Shown here piece after piece: positions 44,494 through 56,084 of a stretch of 64,000 nucleotides of DNA (position 1 is its first letter; each line of letters begins with the position of its first letter). The DNA is taken from positions 1,240,001 to 1,304,000 of the forward strand of contig JAHRBS010000001.1 in NCBI GenBank assembly GCA_024305745.1, in the 5' to 3' direction. Origin of the DNA: Polyporus tsugae (taxonomy: Eukaryota; Basidiomycota; Agaricomycetes; Polyporales; Polyporaceae). A model generated the notes under the pieces. The model was not told the origin of the DNA. It saw nothing but the letters and a program-made list of their open reading frames with translations, and did not search any database. The position numbers were made by a program, and so were the translations under genes.

Positions 44494-46418
44494 TCCCGCT
44501 TGTTCCGGACACCTGGGGCCACCGAGCCTCCGCCTGCACAATGCACACGCCAATGCATGTGGCCATAAACAGCCTGACGGTCCACCCGCGCATGTGGCGG
44601 AGCGGGCAACTCGTTCTATGACACCTCTTCCGCGCCGCCTCGGGGGTTTCTTCCGTTCTCGCGTTGACAGGATGGGTCTTGACTTGACGGCGGTCCGAAG
44701 GTTCGTGCTCGATAACTTCCGGCCCAGATTACGTACCCCATATCCCGCTGCGTATACTTAACTTTAACCGTAATGTGCGGGCCCGTTTTCACGCCGCCCT
44801 GCGCGCCACTGCCACTGCAAGTTTTCCAGAACCCAGGTCGACGTTACGGAGAGGGTTTTGCGTTTGCACGCATGGCCTTGTACAGTATGTACGTCAGATG
44901 CGCCACCAGAAGTCGCGTTCTCAATCAAATTTAAGGTCGGCTCTTTGCAAAGCCACACAACGAGGCCGGCGAGAATGCGTCCCGGCGTCCGTGTGTGCGT
45001 GTTGGAAGGCGGTGGGGCAAAGGATTCGACGAATCCGGAAATGGAAGCAGCGGGCATGTGCTGCTCGCAGCGTCCAAGCACTCACCGTACTGCCTCCTCC
45101 CAAGTATGCCGCACGTCCTGTGTGTATTCTGTGCGTACTTATCATAGAGTTCTGTCGCACAAACCACTGCACCCGCGCCCCCACCTCGCGACCGCTGTTC
45201 AGTTCAGTTCGGTCAAACACTAATACGGAACCCGGCCAAGCGTCCGGTCCGAGGACGCTCGACTAGGAAGCCAGCCTCGTTCCCGTTATAACGACTCAAC
45301 GAGCATTTCCGCAAAGCTCGAGTAAGTTCTCGACGTCTCTCGTACATTATCTTGACACGGAATACACGTAGATCGATAGAGAAGTCCTGCTAGCCTCTCT
45401 ATCGTTGGGCGGAGATGGCAAAGACTCACGGTAGCCAGGACGACCGGCGCGGAAGCGAATCGAAAGTCTGTTCGCGCCTGCATTGCTGCTGCCTCGCCAG
45501 CTTGGACCCCACAGCCAGGCTTCTAGCGTAGGGAACGTGGGGGAGCGGGAAGTTGGCAAGCTCAGACACGGTCGCGGCCGGAGGGGCTGGGCCGCATGCG
45601 CGCGTACTAGTACTACTACGCGCTCGATATAAGTAAGCCGGCCTCCTCGACGATTCCGTCCCTGAAACAGGGCGCGAATATAGGCAGGAAGAGGAATTCG
45701 AAGAGCGGCCCTTTGGAGTCTGAAGCGGACAGGTCCTCCCTGCCAGCATCGACGTCAGGGCGCGCAGGGCGGGATCGGCAGGCGATAGGAACGGGTTTGG
45801 GCTGCTGGCCATGGGAACCGTACGAGGCTTCGCGGGTTCGCGTGCGCCCTTCCTCCTGGCCGATGGCGTGCATCTGTCTATACAGAAGAGAAGACATAGT
45901 CGATGTGAGAACCGAGAACCATGCCTGCGTCGGAAACTATACGTTCTTCCAGGGTCGCGAGTCTCAGTAAGCTACATAATAATATTCTTGGTGACGAAAC
46001 TGTGTGCGGCCGCGTACGGCATGCATATGTATGCATGCCCACAGATGAAGGTGGCGTTTTGCGGCTTCTCGGGACTTTCCATGGGCACTTGAAGTTGTAG
46101 CTATATTCCTTGGCACCGCACCTGCCGCATCCGCTGCAGCTGGGAACCGAAGTTGCGGATCTCGTCGGTCGTGCGCGCATTCCGGTGAATTGAGCCTAAA
46201 CCTTGAGAGAACGATCGCCCGGAATGGGCAGCGAGAGCGGCGCCGCACTCGCACTCGCGAAGAGCTTCGGATGCCGGCCGCGAGGCCAAGCTGGGAACCC
46301 AGCCAAATGAATTGCGGGAAGCTGAAAGGGTGGTCGCGGTCGCGTGCTGTTGTCGGGACCATTAGCGGAAGAATGCGAGGTGGGTAGGGTTCAGAGTGCT
46401 GGAATCAGCCGCAGTGCT

Positions 46419-47877
46419 GTAAGTACAGGTAGTAAGTAGGAGCTCGAGGACGGATGGGATGGCGTCTCTGACATATGACAGCGGCTGTGGCTGCGGAAGG
46501 TGAGTATACTTAATTACTTACAAGTTACATGTGGGGACAGCCAGACTGCTGACTTACTGTAGGGCAACATCTCGCGATCGCCAATGCCCCAGGGTCACAG
46601 GGTAGCGCATCCGTACAGGGCGGCAGGAACCAAGCAGGAACCTTCAGATCCGAAGAAGTCAGACTCTAGACTCGTCGGGCCAGAGTTCTTGGAGATGGCT
46701 TGATCGCATGCCATGCATCAAATCCCACCAGTACAGTAAGTACTTATTTACATATCTATCTAGATTATGCCAGGCACGACGTTACAAAAGCCCTCAGACT
46801 GGGAGGCGTTCTTCCTATGAGAGCACTTCGTAAAGCTGGTGGATGTTTGGATAGATGTTCCGGAAGTTCGACTCTTGGATTGGAGGCTTCCTGAAGTTTA
46901 AATGGCGGAAAGACATGAATGCAACAAGCTCTCTGCGGCCGGATCGGGTGCAAATTAGCGAAGGATAAGTAACTTATCATGTGGATGATGGTGCTCGATA
47001 GGAATCATAGATTCTATCATACAGTACCTGCCGAAGCTTGGAAGACGGCCGTTGGTCCAGGGAGGAACCTCGGAGACTGCATCATACAGCAGGAGCAGGG
47101 TCCGTGCGCCGCATTACTTATCGTCCATGTGAATCCATGAATTGACACTGAAGGAACGTTGGACGTGTCATGAGGCCCATAGGGATGATGCACACGCTCA
47201 CTGTCATATCGAACGTCCGTGCGCGAATGTCGGAGTCTTCTGGAGGAGGTTGGACGCATGCGGGACGAGAGCGGGGATCGTAGGCCCCGGCCGCATGTCC
47301 GCCACACGCGGGCTCCGCTGCCAATCTCGAATTCAAAGCTGCGTCCGTTTCATCAGTGTCGCAGAGGGCTTCGGTTCCGAGAGGGTGTATAGTCTTGGAT
47401 GACAGAATGAGTGATATCGCGCTGAGGCTATCGGAACGCCCTTTCAGTATGATGTCATTGCACTGATGCAGTAGCAAAATTCGTGGCACCATATCATAAT
47501 CCTCCTGTGTGATGGTAAGTATAAGTAGAACGTGAAACGATAGCAAAGCAATCCACGAGGGTCAAATCAAGTGTTTCACCGAAATCAATCACGGTACTCA
47601 CTTTGTAAGTTACCCTCGAGAGTCGAGTGGGAAAGAGATTGGTCGCCGGCAGATCACTGCAATGGTTGCAAGTGATGGAGGAGGATCTACCCAGCCATGC
47701 CAAATTCGGGGGACCCGCTCGGCGCTGCTACAACGATCGTGTGGTGAAACAACGTGGTGGACCCGATCGACATCAATACCTCAACGTCAATGTTAACGCT
47801 AACCCTGCCACTCGTACTTAGGCCTTAGGATCGACACAGGACATACATACATACTCTGTGCTAACTTACTTAAGTAC
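46419..47877. repeat. Scattered GTAAGTA/TACTTAC words
   Basis: Copies or near copies near 46419, 46432, 46514, 46552, 46736, 47515, 47605 and 47864 in about 1.5 kb, some extended to palindromes such as GTAAGTACTTA. The same 9-mer GTAAGTACT also occurs in two other intergenic gaps (about 3775 and 9655). Nature unknown. Confidence 0.4.
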
Positions 47878-48431
47878 CAGATGATCGATTACCAGCGGCC
47901 CGGATCCGAGGACAGGGATTCGAGACGCGAACATCACGAGCCTTGTAAATGATCGCGTCATAAGGGATGAGGACGATCAGCCTTGTCCTTGCCCGGGGTC
48001 TGCATTCCTGTCTATAGCACACGTTAGCGAAGGTTGGACGACAGAGATATCGCGATGCTGACGGGTATGTACGTGCCGACGTGAAGACATGAAGGTCTGT
48101 CGCTCTCACATACCTCAAGAGTCTGCGAGGTCTATGGGTTGATACGAGCATGTGGTTGGCTGCAATGATGAGAGTCATCTAGCAAGCGTTCCTAGACTGG
48201 ATAGGGATGAAGGGGATGTGGTCGCCAGTGGGGAACGATATCGATTGGCTGCTAGTGGTGGGCTGGCGTTGAGTATGGAATTCAAAGTCCGCATTGAGAG
48301 GGGATGAGCGCCGAAGCCCCCTGAAGCATCGCTGCCCAAGACGACCGCGGGCAAGACCCATGGCACCAGCACCCTCTTCCACCAACCGCGCTCGACGCGA
48401 CCACACCCACCATGCCTCCCATCCTCTCAAT

Positions 48432-51200
48432 ATGTCCTCGCCTGCTGACGACCTCGGCACGAACGATGACCTTTTCTTGGACCCCTTGATGGGTACACCC
48501 CTTGCCATCTACGTCGAGAAGGATGTCGACAACTGGGACGAGATTGTGAAGCTCATAACGGTATGTCTCGCTATCTCATCTGTACCCCCATCCGCTACGC
48601 GTCGTTTGGCATTTTACACCCACTGCTTGTCTTTCGAAGTCAACCCATGGAATGTGCCAACGCGGACCACCCTTACCGCCATACCCATGTTCCGAGCCAT
48701 GAACTGACTACTTCATCAACCTGTTCCTGTTCGGAATACAGACCCATGGAGGAATCGTATCGCCCGGGTACAGCGGTGTAGCATATATCCTAGGTGAGTG
48801 AGTGGAAATCCAATCTAATGACATGAAGGGATGAGGAGGACGGGCGCCCCGTTCTCCCGTTTCTCCGCTTACCCCTTCCAGTTGATCCCCACAAGGAGTC
48901 CGGTCAGAGTCTGTATCGCCAGTACGTTGGGAAGAAAGGAAAAATTGTTCTCAATGCCCAATGGGTCATCCGGTGCGTCGAAGCCGGTGCGCTTCAGACC
49001 TACCACACCAATTTCGGTGATTGCAAAGTGACCGGTACTGAGAAGTGGGTCGTCCCTTTGACACCGGTCCCTGCATGGTATAATTCATCGCAACTTTTAG
49101 AGTCATTCCCATTGTACATCATCAGCCTCAGCCGGAAGCGGGTCCTTCTATGCAGCACGTCCCTCCGCCATCTCATGAAGAAATGGAAATGGTCCACCAA
49201 GTACCTCCGGATCAGGTCCTACAGCATCAGCACCAGCAACAACCACAACCTCCTCAGCATCATACAACACATCCACAACCTCCTCCCGCCCATGGACAAG
49301 GCTTACCTCCGCCTCCAATGCCAATGGGACATCCTGCACCGATTGTCGCCCATTCGAGCTCTTTCCCATACACCGTGTATGGTGCACCCATCGATGTTTC
49401 GCCGCGCGCAATGCAACCACCAACATCTGGCCCGCCGCAAACCTGGCAAGCACCGAATGGCATTGCGCCGTCGCAGACGCATCTCGCGCCTCCGCCACCA
49501 CCACCGCCTCCGCCGCCGCCGCCAGAGCCCGAACATCATATGATGGAACGCCATCCAGGATACGGGGAAGAGCAGCAGCAATGGGATGGCACGTACCACC
49601 CGATGCAACCTCCGCCTCCTGGCATGGTGCCGCCACCTCCCCCAGAATATGCATACAGGTATCGGGATGACCAGGGTCCAGGATGGGTACCTGGCCCAGA
49701 TGGCTACTATACTCAGCATGTACGTCCCCTCCATCATCTTTGGCGACCATTTACCAAAGCCTTTTGATTATCTCCTAGTATGAACAGCCATACCCGGAAG
49801 CACCCGACCAGTACATGGAAGATGCTGGGCCCTCAAATACCGATGCGGAAATGCCCATGGCTGAACCCGAGAAGGTGACCAGGGGTCGTAAGCGGACCAA
49901 GCTTCAGGTATGGTTCTGGCTGTTCGGTGTGTCGCGTACGTCGCAGACGCTCATAACGAGCCTAGCCCCAGCCCGCTCCTCATGCCTCGACCTTGGTCGC
50001 GAACCGTCGAAACCCCCCAGGGCGTTCGCCAACACCACCAACGCGAGTTATCAAGAGCACGTATGGCGGGAACTTGTTCACCTCCGATGATATTTTGTAC
50101 CTGAAGCGGTACATTGATTACTGTCAGGAACAAGGACTAGTACTCAGGTGAGATCTCATGTTATATCTTGTGATGGCATACTGAGGGTCGTGGCACAGTT
50201 TACGCGAAATTTGCGAGCGAATAGCGATCAAGGTATGTATAATCATATCCCAGATACAACTATATCTAACCTGCGTGTATTCCAGGCACCCCACCACACG
50301 TGAGTTCGTGTATACAGCATGCTATCCGATGTCTAACTATTCGCTCAGGTTCTACTCCTGGCGGCGTTATTGCAATAAACATAAGATCCGTCTAGGAGGA
50401 TACGCCATGGACCTCGGAGAGGAAGTTGAAGAGGGGGAGCCTTCCTCCCTACCTCCGGAGGATGAGGGCGGGCCAAGTGAACAGCTGCAACCGATGGGTG
50501 AACAGGAGATGCCAAGTCTACCTGTAAGCCATGGGCCCGGAGCCATACCCGCCGCGCACCGAGCTGCTGCCCAGGACATCGGCCGGACGCGGTCGCCAAC
50601 ACCGCCCAGAGCACTGTATCGAAGTACGACGGGTAAAGGCGTCGCTTTTACGGATGAGGACGTCATCTTCCTGGTACGCTTCCTGGAGTACCGGACTCGA
50701 CAACACGAGAACAAGTTGGATATGGTACAGTTCTGGAAGGAAGTCGCCGTGAAGGTACGTGTGGTCTCGCCGTGACGCGTCGACGTACTGACGTTCTTGG
50801 GGGTTGGGTCCTGTAGGCCCCTCACCACTCGCGAGCATCTTGGATGAAATTCTACAGGAGGCATAAGCACGAGCTGCACCACGAGCCCGGCGACGAACCG
50901 CTTCCTGCCCCTCCGGAGAAGAAGATGCGGTACAGCCGGAAGGACGACGTCCTGCTCGCGCAGTACTTCTTCAGCAAACCCGAAGGCACGTCGGACAAGA
51001 TATTCCAGGCCTTCGGACGACAGGTGTGTTATCCCGTTGTTTGTATTTGAGATTTTCTTAATTGAGTTTTTGGTGTGTAGTATCCACATCATCCGTGGAA
51101 GGGCTGGCAGGAGCATCATCGAATACACAAGGTCAAGATCGACCATCTCATCCAGCGACTGGCGATGGGCGAGAACATCGACGAGGACACGGAGCAGTAG
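48432..51200 (+). CDS. RAP1: Rap1-type telomere protein with BRCT and three Myb modules
   Basis: Eleven exons: 48432-48560, 48742-48793, 48882-49044, 49101-49719, 49779-49907, 49966-50147, 50199-50232, 50286-50299, 50349-50754, 50817-51023, 51081-51200; 684 aa. The N-terminal BRCT domain is about 15-115 (MGTPLAIYVEKDVDNWDEI, GKIVLNAQWVIRCVEAG). A long Pro/Gln/His-rich linker follows (about 120-390). Then come three modules of the Rap1 (TERF2IP) Myb type, each with acidic-aromatic helix 1 and a PHH-x-W ending: LFTSDDILYLKRYIDY with APHHTFYSWRRYCNKHK; VAFTDEDVIFLVRFLEY with APHHSRASWMKFYRRHK; YSRKDDVLLAQYFF with YPHHPWKGWQEHHRIHK. Rap1 acts at telomeres in the shelterin complex. A phase-0 intron precedes PHH in all three. 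No C-terminal RCT domain is evident. An earlier in-frame ATG at about 48361 is possible. Confidence 0.88.
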
Positions 51201-52295
51201 CGGTGATGCTTGTTGTGTATTTTATATGCTTTCTAATTCGTCTGTGCGATTATTTGATAGTTCTGCTTTTCCTTGCGTCATGTCGTTATGACTGCTTGAC
51301 TGTGCCGCTCACGAGTGATCCAGATAGAGTGATCGGTGTGGGATCTCCGAGCTCTCTAACGCTAGAGAACCACGTTTGCCAGGTAATATTGACGCGGTTC
51401 TTGGTTACTTGACTGACTTTAAGGGTGTCTCAAAATCGACCCTCGTCTCACGTTCGTCTGTGCTTCTTTGAACCATCTTTCAAGATATTGGGGCCCAGCA
51501 GGTATGTCCTGTCTGATGTATTATAAACGTTGCTCCCGTACTACTTCTAACTTTTGCCACTTTACTTTCCTCCAGTACCCTGTGACAAGGGTTGTCGCTC
51601 TGGCTGGCGAGAGGGTCGTAACGTAGTTTAGAAGCAGCCGAAGGTTTGACCCATTGTACTTTGTACAGTACACCAGGAGCAGGAGGCAAAGTTTGGGAAG
51701 TACAGGTCCCAGGGATCGTAGCGACTTAGGTACTCGCCCGACCAAAGGGTCGGGGGGCACCTGCATTGAAGGTCATGAAGGATTGGATACTAGTAGCCCT
51801 CGTGGTCCCACTCGTGTAACAAGCATCCTGGCGTTCGGAACTTGAAGCTGCGGATTTCCGTTGCTCGGAGTCAGGTGGTTCCTGCAGGAGACGTCCAATC
51901 TACAATCTTCGAAGAATGGTACTAATGGCAACTCTGATGTGAATGTTGCGTGTCTTCTTCCGATGTCTTCAAGCCGATTTAGACCATTGGCCTCAGACCC
52001 GTGCGGAAATGTGAGAGAGCATGTAAATACTACAGCTCATCCTTAACGTGTCGTGACGTCCGCCGGTGTAGATAAATGTCCGAGTTGCCCGTAGCGTTCA
52101 ATACACGAGATACCATTTTGGGCGACTCCGTGAGCCCGAGCACAGCCACTGCTTATCAGCCTCCTTTTTTATCCAATGTCGGCTCTTGCTTGGCTCTTGC
52201 CACCGACCGTCTCAGGCTATAGCTACAAAGCTCCTCTGTAGTCAAGCGCAGTACTCCCAACGATTTTAGCCCACTTTCGTCGCCTCCTTCTCGAG
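51201..52295. other. Intergenic, 3' UTR and promoter
   Basis: About 1.1 kb. Nothing beyond short chance frames; no RNA gene recognised. Confidence 0.5.
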
Positions 52296-53760
52296 ATGTC
52301 AGATGAGAAGCTTGGATACCTAACGCAAGAGCAATTGGACCAAGTAAGTGATATCGCATGCATCTCACAGTGAGTTGCCATACGTAAACGCTGATGCTTG
52401 CTAACTCTCAAGTTCCGAGCTGATGGGTTTGTCGTGCCCTACTTGCTGTCTTGCCCACACCACATATCTCACTATGGTTTGCAATAGATACCTAAGGCTT
52501 CCAAGCTTTCTCGAACCCGATGAGGTCGAGGCACTGCTCACTCGTACCAAACAGTTTCTGGATAACTTCAGCGTTGAGGACCACCCTTTGGTAAGACTGT
52601 TATCGCCTGGTATCCACCCCTTTGTGACAGCCGAGTTTCAACCCCATATAGACAAAGTTCACCACTGGGGATGACAATCATGTCGGCGATGACTATTTTT
52701 TGTCATCTGGCGACAAGGTCCGATATTTCCTCGAGGAGGCCGCCGTGAGCGATGGCAAGCTGAATCGAGAGAAGCAGAAAGCCGTCAACAAGATCGGTCA
52801 CGGTTTGTGAAACATCCTCCATCACTGCATATACTTGCCCTTGATATGTCGACCTCTCGCAGGGCTACACGAACTCGACCCTGTCTTCCGGAAAGTAACT
52901 CTGGAGAGTGAGAAGATCAAAGCTGTGGTCAGAGACCTGCAGTTTCACCACGACCCTGTAGGTGTGTTGACCTAATTCATTCGCATTGGGGTTGAGATTG
53001 ACCTCGGGTGTGCAGCGCTGCAATCCATGGTGATCTGCAAGCAGCCACGCATTGGTGGAGAAGGTGATCACGCTCCAACCTTGTCTCGATGCAACTGGTA
53101 CTAAACGTTCTGAAAATTATCCCAGTTCCCGAGCACAACGACTCGTAAGTCGGCTTTTGCACAGATGTCCAGAGCTCCTCATAATGTTCCCGGTTGAAAT
53201 GTGTCAGAACATTCTTGGTAAGTGCCGTCATCAAGCGTTGTGAACGAAATGGGGTGCTAATATGTAGCAGTACACCAACCCACCGTCTGCTCTTGGTTTC
53301 TGGATACCGCTAGAGAAGTGCACACCTGAGAATGGAGCTCTCTCTTTCCTCCCTGGCTCCCATTTGACCAATCAGATCACGAAGCGCTTCATTCGCCTAC
53401 CTCAAGGTGGTACGGGTTTTGAGCAGCTTATTCCAGTGGATCAAGCCAACCAGCATCACGAAGGAAAATACATCCTTGAGGCATGCACCCCAGGTATGCT
53501 TGACCTCTCTTTCAAGAAACGGTGCTGAACGACCTTGCATCATTTGCTCAGGTGACTTGGTCCTTATCCATGGAAGTGTGCTGCACAAGTCCGAGCGCAA
53601 CACCAGCACACACACTCGCTACGCATACACCTTCCACATGATTGAGTCGCCTCCGTATGCAGAGTACGATGCGAAGAACTGGTTGCAGCCCACGCCCGAG
53701 ACCCCCTTCCCTCACATCCTCGAAACCCCTAACTCGATCATTGTGCCCGTCGGCGCGTAA
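52296..53760 (+). CDS. Phytanoyl-CoA dioxygenase family protein (PHYHD1-like)
   Basis: Ten exons: 52296-52343, 52413-52426, 52488-52590, 52652-52802, 52863-52961, 53016-53063, 53126-53144, 53208-53217, 53271-53493, 53552-53760; 307 aa. An Fe(II)/2-oxoglutarate dioxygenase. The iron triad is visible: H158-x-D160 in VPEHNDS (on the 19-nt exon) and a distal His in LIHGSVLHKSERN (H245 or H250). Other family signals are GYLRLPSFLEPDEVEALL, GDDYFLSSGDKVRYFLEEAA, ALQSMVICKQPRIGGE, YTNPPSALGFWIPLE and GALSFLPGSH. The close PHYHD1-like pattern ends with TFHMIESP and NWLQPTPETPFP. Substrate unknown. Three exons are below 20 nt; the intron before exon 9 ends in a tandem TAGCAG acceptor, and the second AG is used here because it restores TFLYTNPP. 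Converges on THI6, 189 nt away. Confidence 0.9.
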
Positions 53761-53949
53761 GGGCTGGGCCATCAATGATGGGAGAAGTTGGGTTGGTTGG
53801 AAACTGGAGTTGAATACAAGTGTAAGACTGTGCCGCGCGTTGTATGTATACGTATTGCCAAGTACTGTATGTGCGGAGGCCGAGGAAGTAGATCATCTAT
53901 CATGCCGCGTTCATGCCGTGTGTGCGCTATCAAACGACCTCACATCCTC

Positions 53950-56084
53950 TTACATCACATCAACTTTCGCGTAGGTTACCAACTTCTCGGCGGTGAGCGC
54001 GCCGAGTTCATCGATGAGGGCGGGCAGGAACGTCCCACTGCCCTGAACGTCAGCGCGCACAGCTGCAAGTTCAGAGGCCACGGTGATGGCAAGGACCCTG
54101 GGAACATATCAGCGATGGGTGAAGATCGAGCGCAAAGGCGGCGCACCCTCCGACGGCGGCGACGAGCATGTCCCCACGGACGAGTTTTGCATCTTCGGCG
54201 GCGTTAGACGGCCGGTTTGCCGCCTCTGCCATGCTAGCGCCCGCGCAGAACGTCGCGACCGCCGTGCCCACCATGCAGCCCGAACCCGTAATCTCACCGA
54301 GCAGTGGGTGGCCGTTCGAGAGCTTCACGACAGTGGTCCCGTCGGAGACATAGTCTGCCACCCCCGTAAGGACCACGATTGAACCTGCGCCATCATTTCA
54401 TAAGCTGCCTGATAAGCGTCGTCCTCGGAGAGATGGGAGCCTGAGGCTGCGACGTTACGTACGCTCTTTCCGGGCCAGGTTGCGTATGAATGTGACTGGG
54501 TCAGCGAAACCGGTCCCTACGCTGTCGACGCCCTTCGTCTGCACCTGCGGGGGAGGCAATGCGTAGCGTAGGTTAGCAGCAGCGCAGGCACAGTAACACG
54601 GACAACTGGTCCGACCTCGGTGGAATTTGCGAGCGCGGCAAGTTCTCCGGGGTTGCCTTTGATGACGGTTGCCTGCCAGGCGTTCAGGAGCGCTGCGGCG
54701 GACGTCCGGCGGTAGGCGGTCGCGCCGACGCCCACAGGGTCGAAGACCACCGGCTTACGGTTCAGGTTGTAATTGAACCCTGCAAACGGTGTACGTTGTG
54801 AGCGCTGTGCGAACTTATCCGGAAGTGAACTGAGGTACCGGCGACGAGCATCCCGTCGAGGTTCTGGATCGTTCCAAAGTTCACAAGCAGGCTGCCCGCG
54901 ACGCTGCTAAGATCTGCCATCTCTTCCGGGGCGGTAGCCATAATGGGCGACGCTCCGAGGGCAATTGTCGCATTAGCGGATTGGGTCGTAACGACTGTGT
55001 TGGTGATCTGGATAATGCGCGGAAACCTCTGTCAGCTCCTTCATGAACGAGAGAGACCCGGTGGCTGGATCCCATACCTGGTGAACAAGCGGGGAGAACT
55101 TCTTGACTGCGGAGAGCAGCTCTCCGACTTTGTGCTTGATTACATCGGACGTGTAGGAGGGTGGAAAGGTGGAAAAGCAAGGGAGAGGGTTTGCCTTGTA
55201 CGACTGTACAATGGTAGCGATCCTCTTCGCCGCATTGTAAGGGTCTCTGGAGGCTGTGATATCGCTGACGACAGCAAGGCCATCCAGGCTGCGGCCGTAA
55301 ACGGACACAGCCCCATGAAGGCAGTGAAGGGCGTTGGTAGACTTGATCCCCGCTTTGACGGTATCGTAAGCGTATCGAGATTACTGTAGATCGTATCCTC
55401 GAACTTACCGATAGCCACAGCCTTAACCGAGTCGGTGTAGCCAAGGACTTCAAGCAACGCTCCTATACCTCGTACACCGACGACAGAACTCGTGAGCTTC
55501 TTCGTCTGTGTGGTCCATACCGGACCCACGCCGACATAGTCGACACCATCCTGGACGGCTTTCTTGACATGTTCGACTGTGTTGCAAGTCATACCGATGA
55601 TGGCGTTCGAGGGCAGTAGCCTGCGTGCAACTTCGACGGGCATATCAGTCTGACCGAGGTGCACACCATCGGCACCAATCGCGAGGGCAATGTCGATACG
55701 GTCGTTGATGAGGATGGGAACATTGTGTCTGTGACAGATCTCCTTGGATGCTTGGGCGATGCAGAGAAACTGCGGTAGGTCATTGGCAGGGACATGTGAA
55801 TTGAACGTCGAGTTTCTCACCTCTCCTGTCTCTGCATGCTTCTCACGTATCTGGACGAGGGTTACGCCCCCTTTAATCGACTGCGAATGACCAGTAAGAA
55901 TGCAGATCTGCGCATTCCTAACACCACACCTCACCTCTTCCAAGGACTCCAAATAATCCTACAGCAAGAACATCAACGCATATGTGGACAACGGTGTGCG
56001 ATCACGTACCTTCCCCTCGGGGAGAAGATCCCTTCCGGTCACAAGATACAAAGAGTAATCCACTGGAGGCTTTTTCTCTGCCAT
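53950..56084 (-). CDS. THI6: Bifunctional thiamine-phosphate synthase / hydroxyethylthiazole kinase (Thi6)
   Basis: Ten exons: 56084-56010, 55958-55935, 55880-55821, 55769-55409, 55352-55078, 55007-54839, 54779-54616, 54544-54463, 54384-54147, 54097-53950; 531 aa. A fungal fusion of ThiE and ThiM. The ThiE half (about 1-230) joins HMP-PP and thiazole phosphate: YSLYLVTGRDLLP, GVTLVQIREK, ILINDRIDIALAIGADGVHLGQ (in parts), IIGMTCNT, VDYVGVGPVW, DGLAVVSDI. The ThiM half (about 265-531) phosphorylates the thiazole alcohol: ALGASPIMATAPEEM, VVFDPVGVGATAYRR, ATVIKGNPGELAAL, LLGEITGSGCMVGT, and GSGTFLPALIDEL. All main motifs are present, so it should be active. Exon 2 is only 24 nt. No TPP riboswitch was recognised upstream. 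Cytosolic, thiamine biosynthesis. Confidence 0.94.

Larger units (their letters stand above)
43371..48431. other. Gene-poor 5-kb region
   Basis: Between CDC24 (leftward) and RAP1 (rightward). Most open frames here are short and overlap on both strands without conserved motifs. I found no transposase, reverse transcriptase, LTR or tRNA signal. It holds a short tandem repeat at 43497-43535, one weak small-gene candidate at 44219-44493, and repeated GTAAGTA/TACTTAC words at 46419-47877. Confidence 0.5.
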
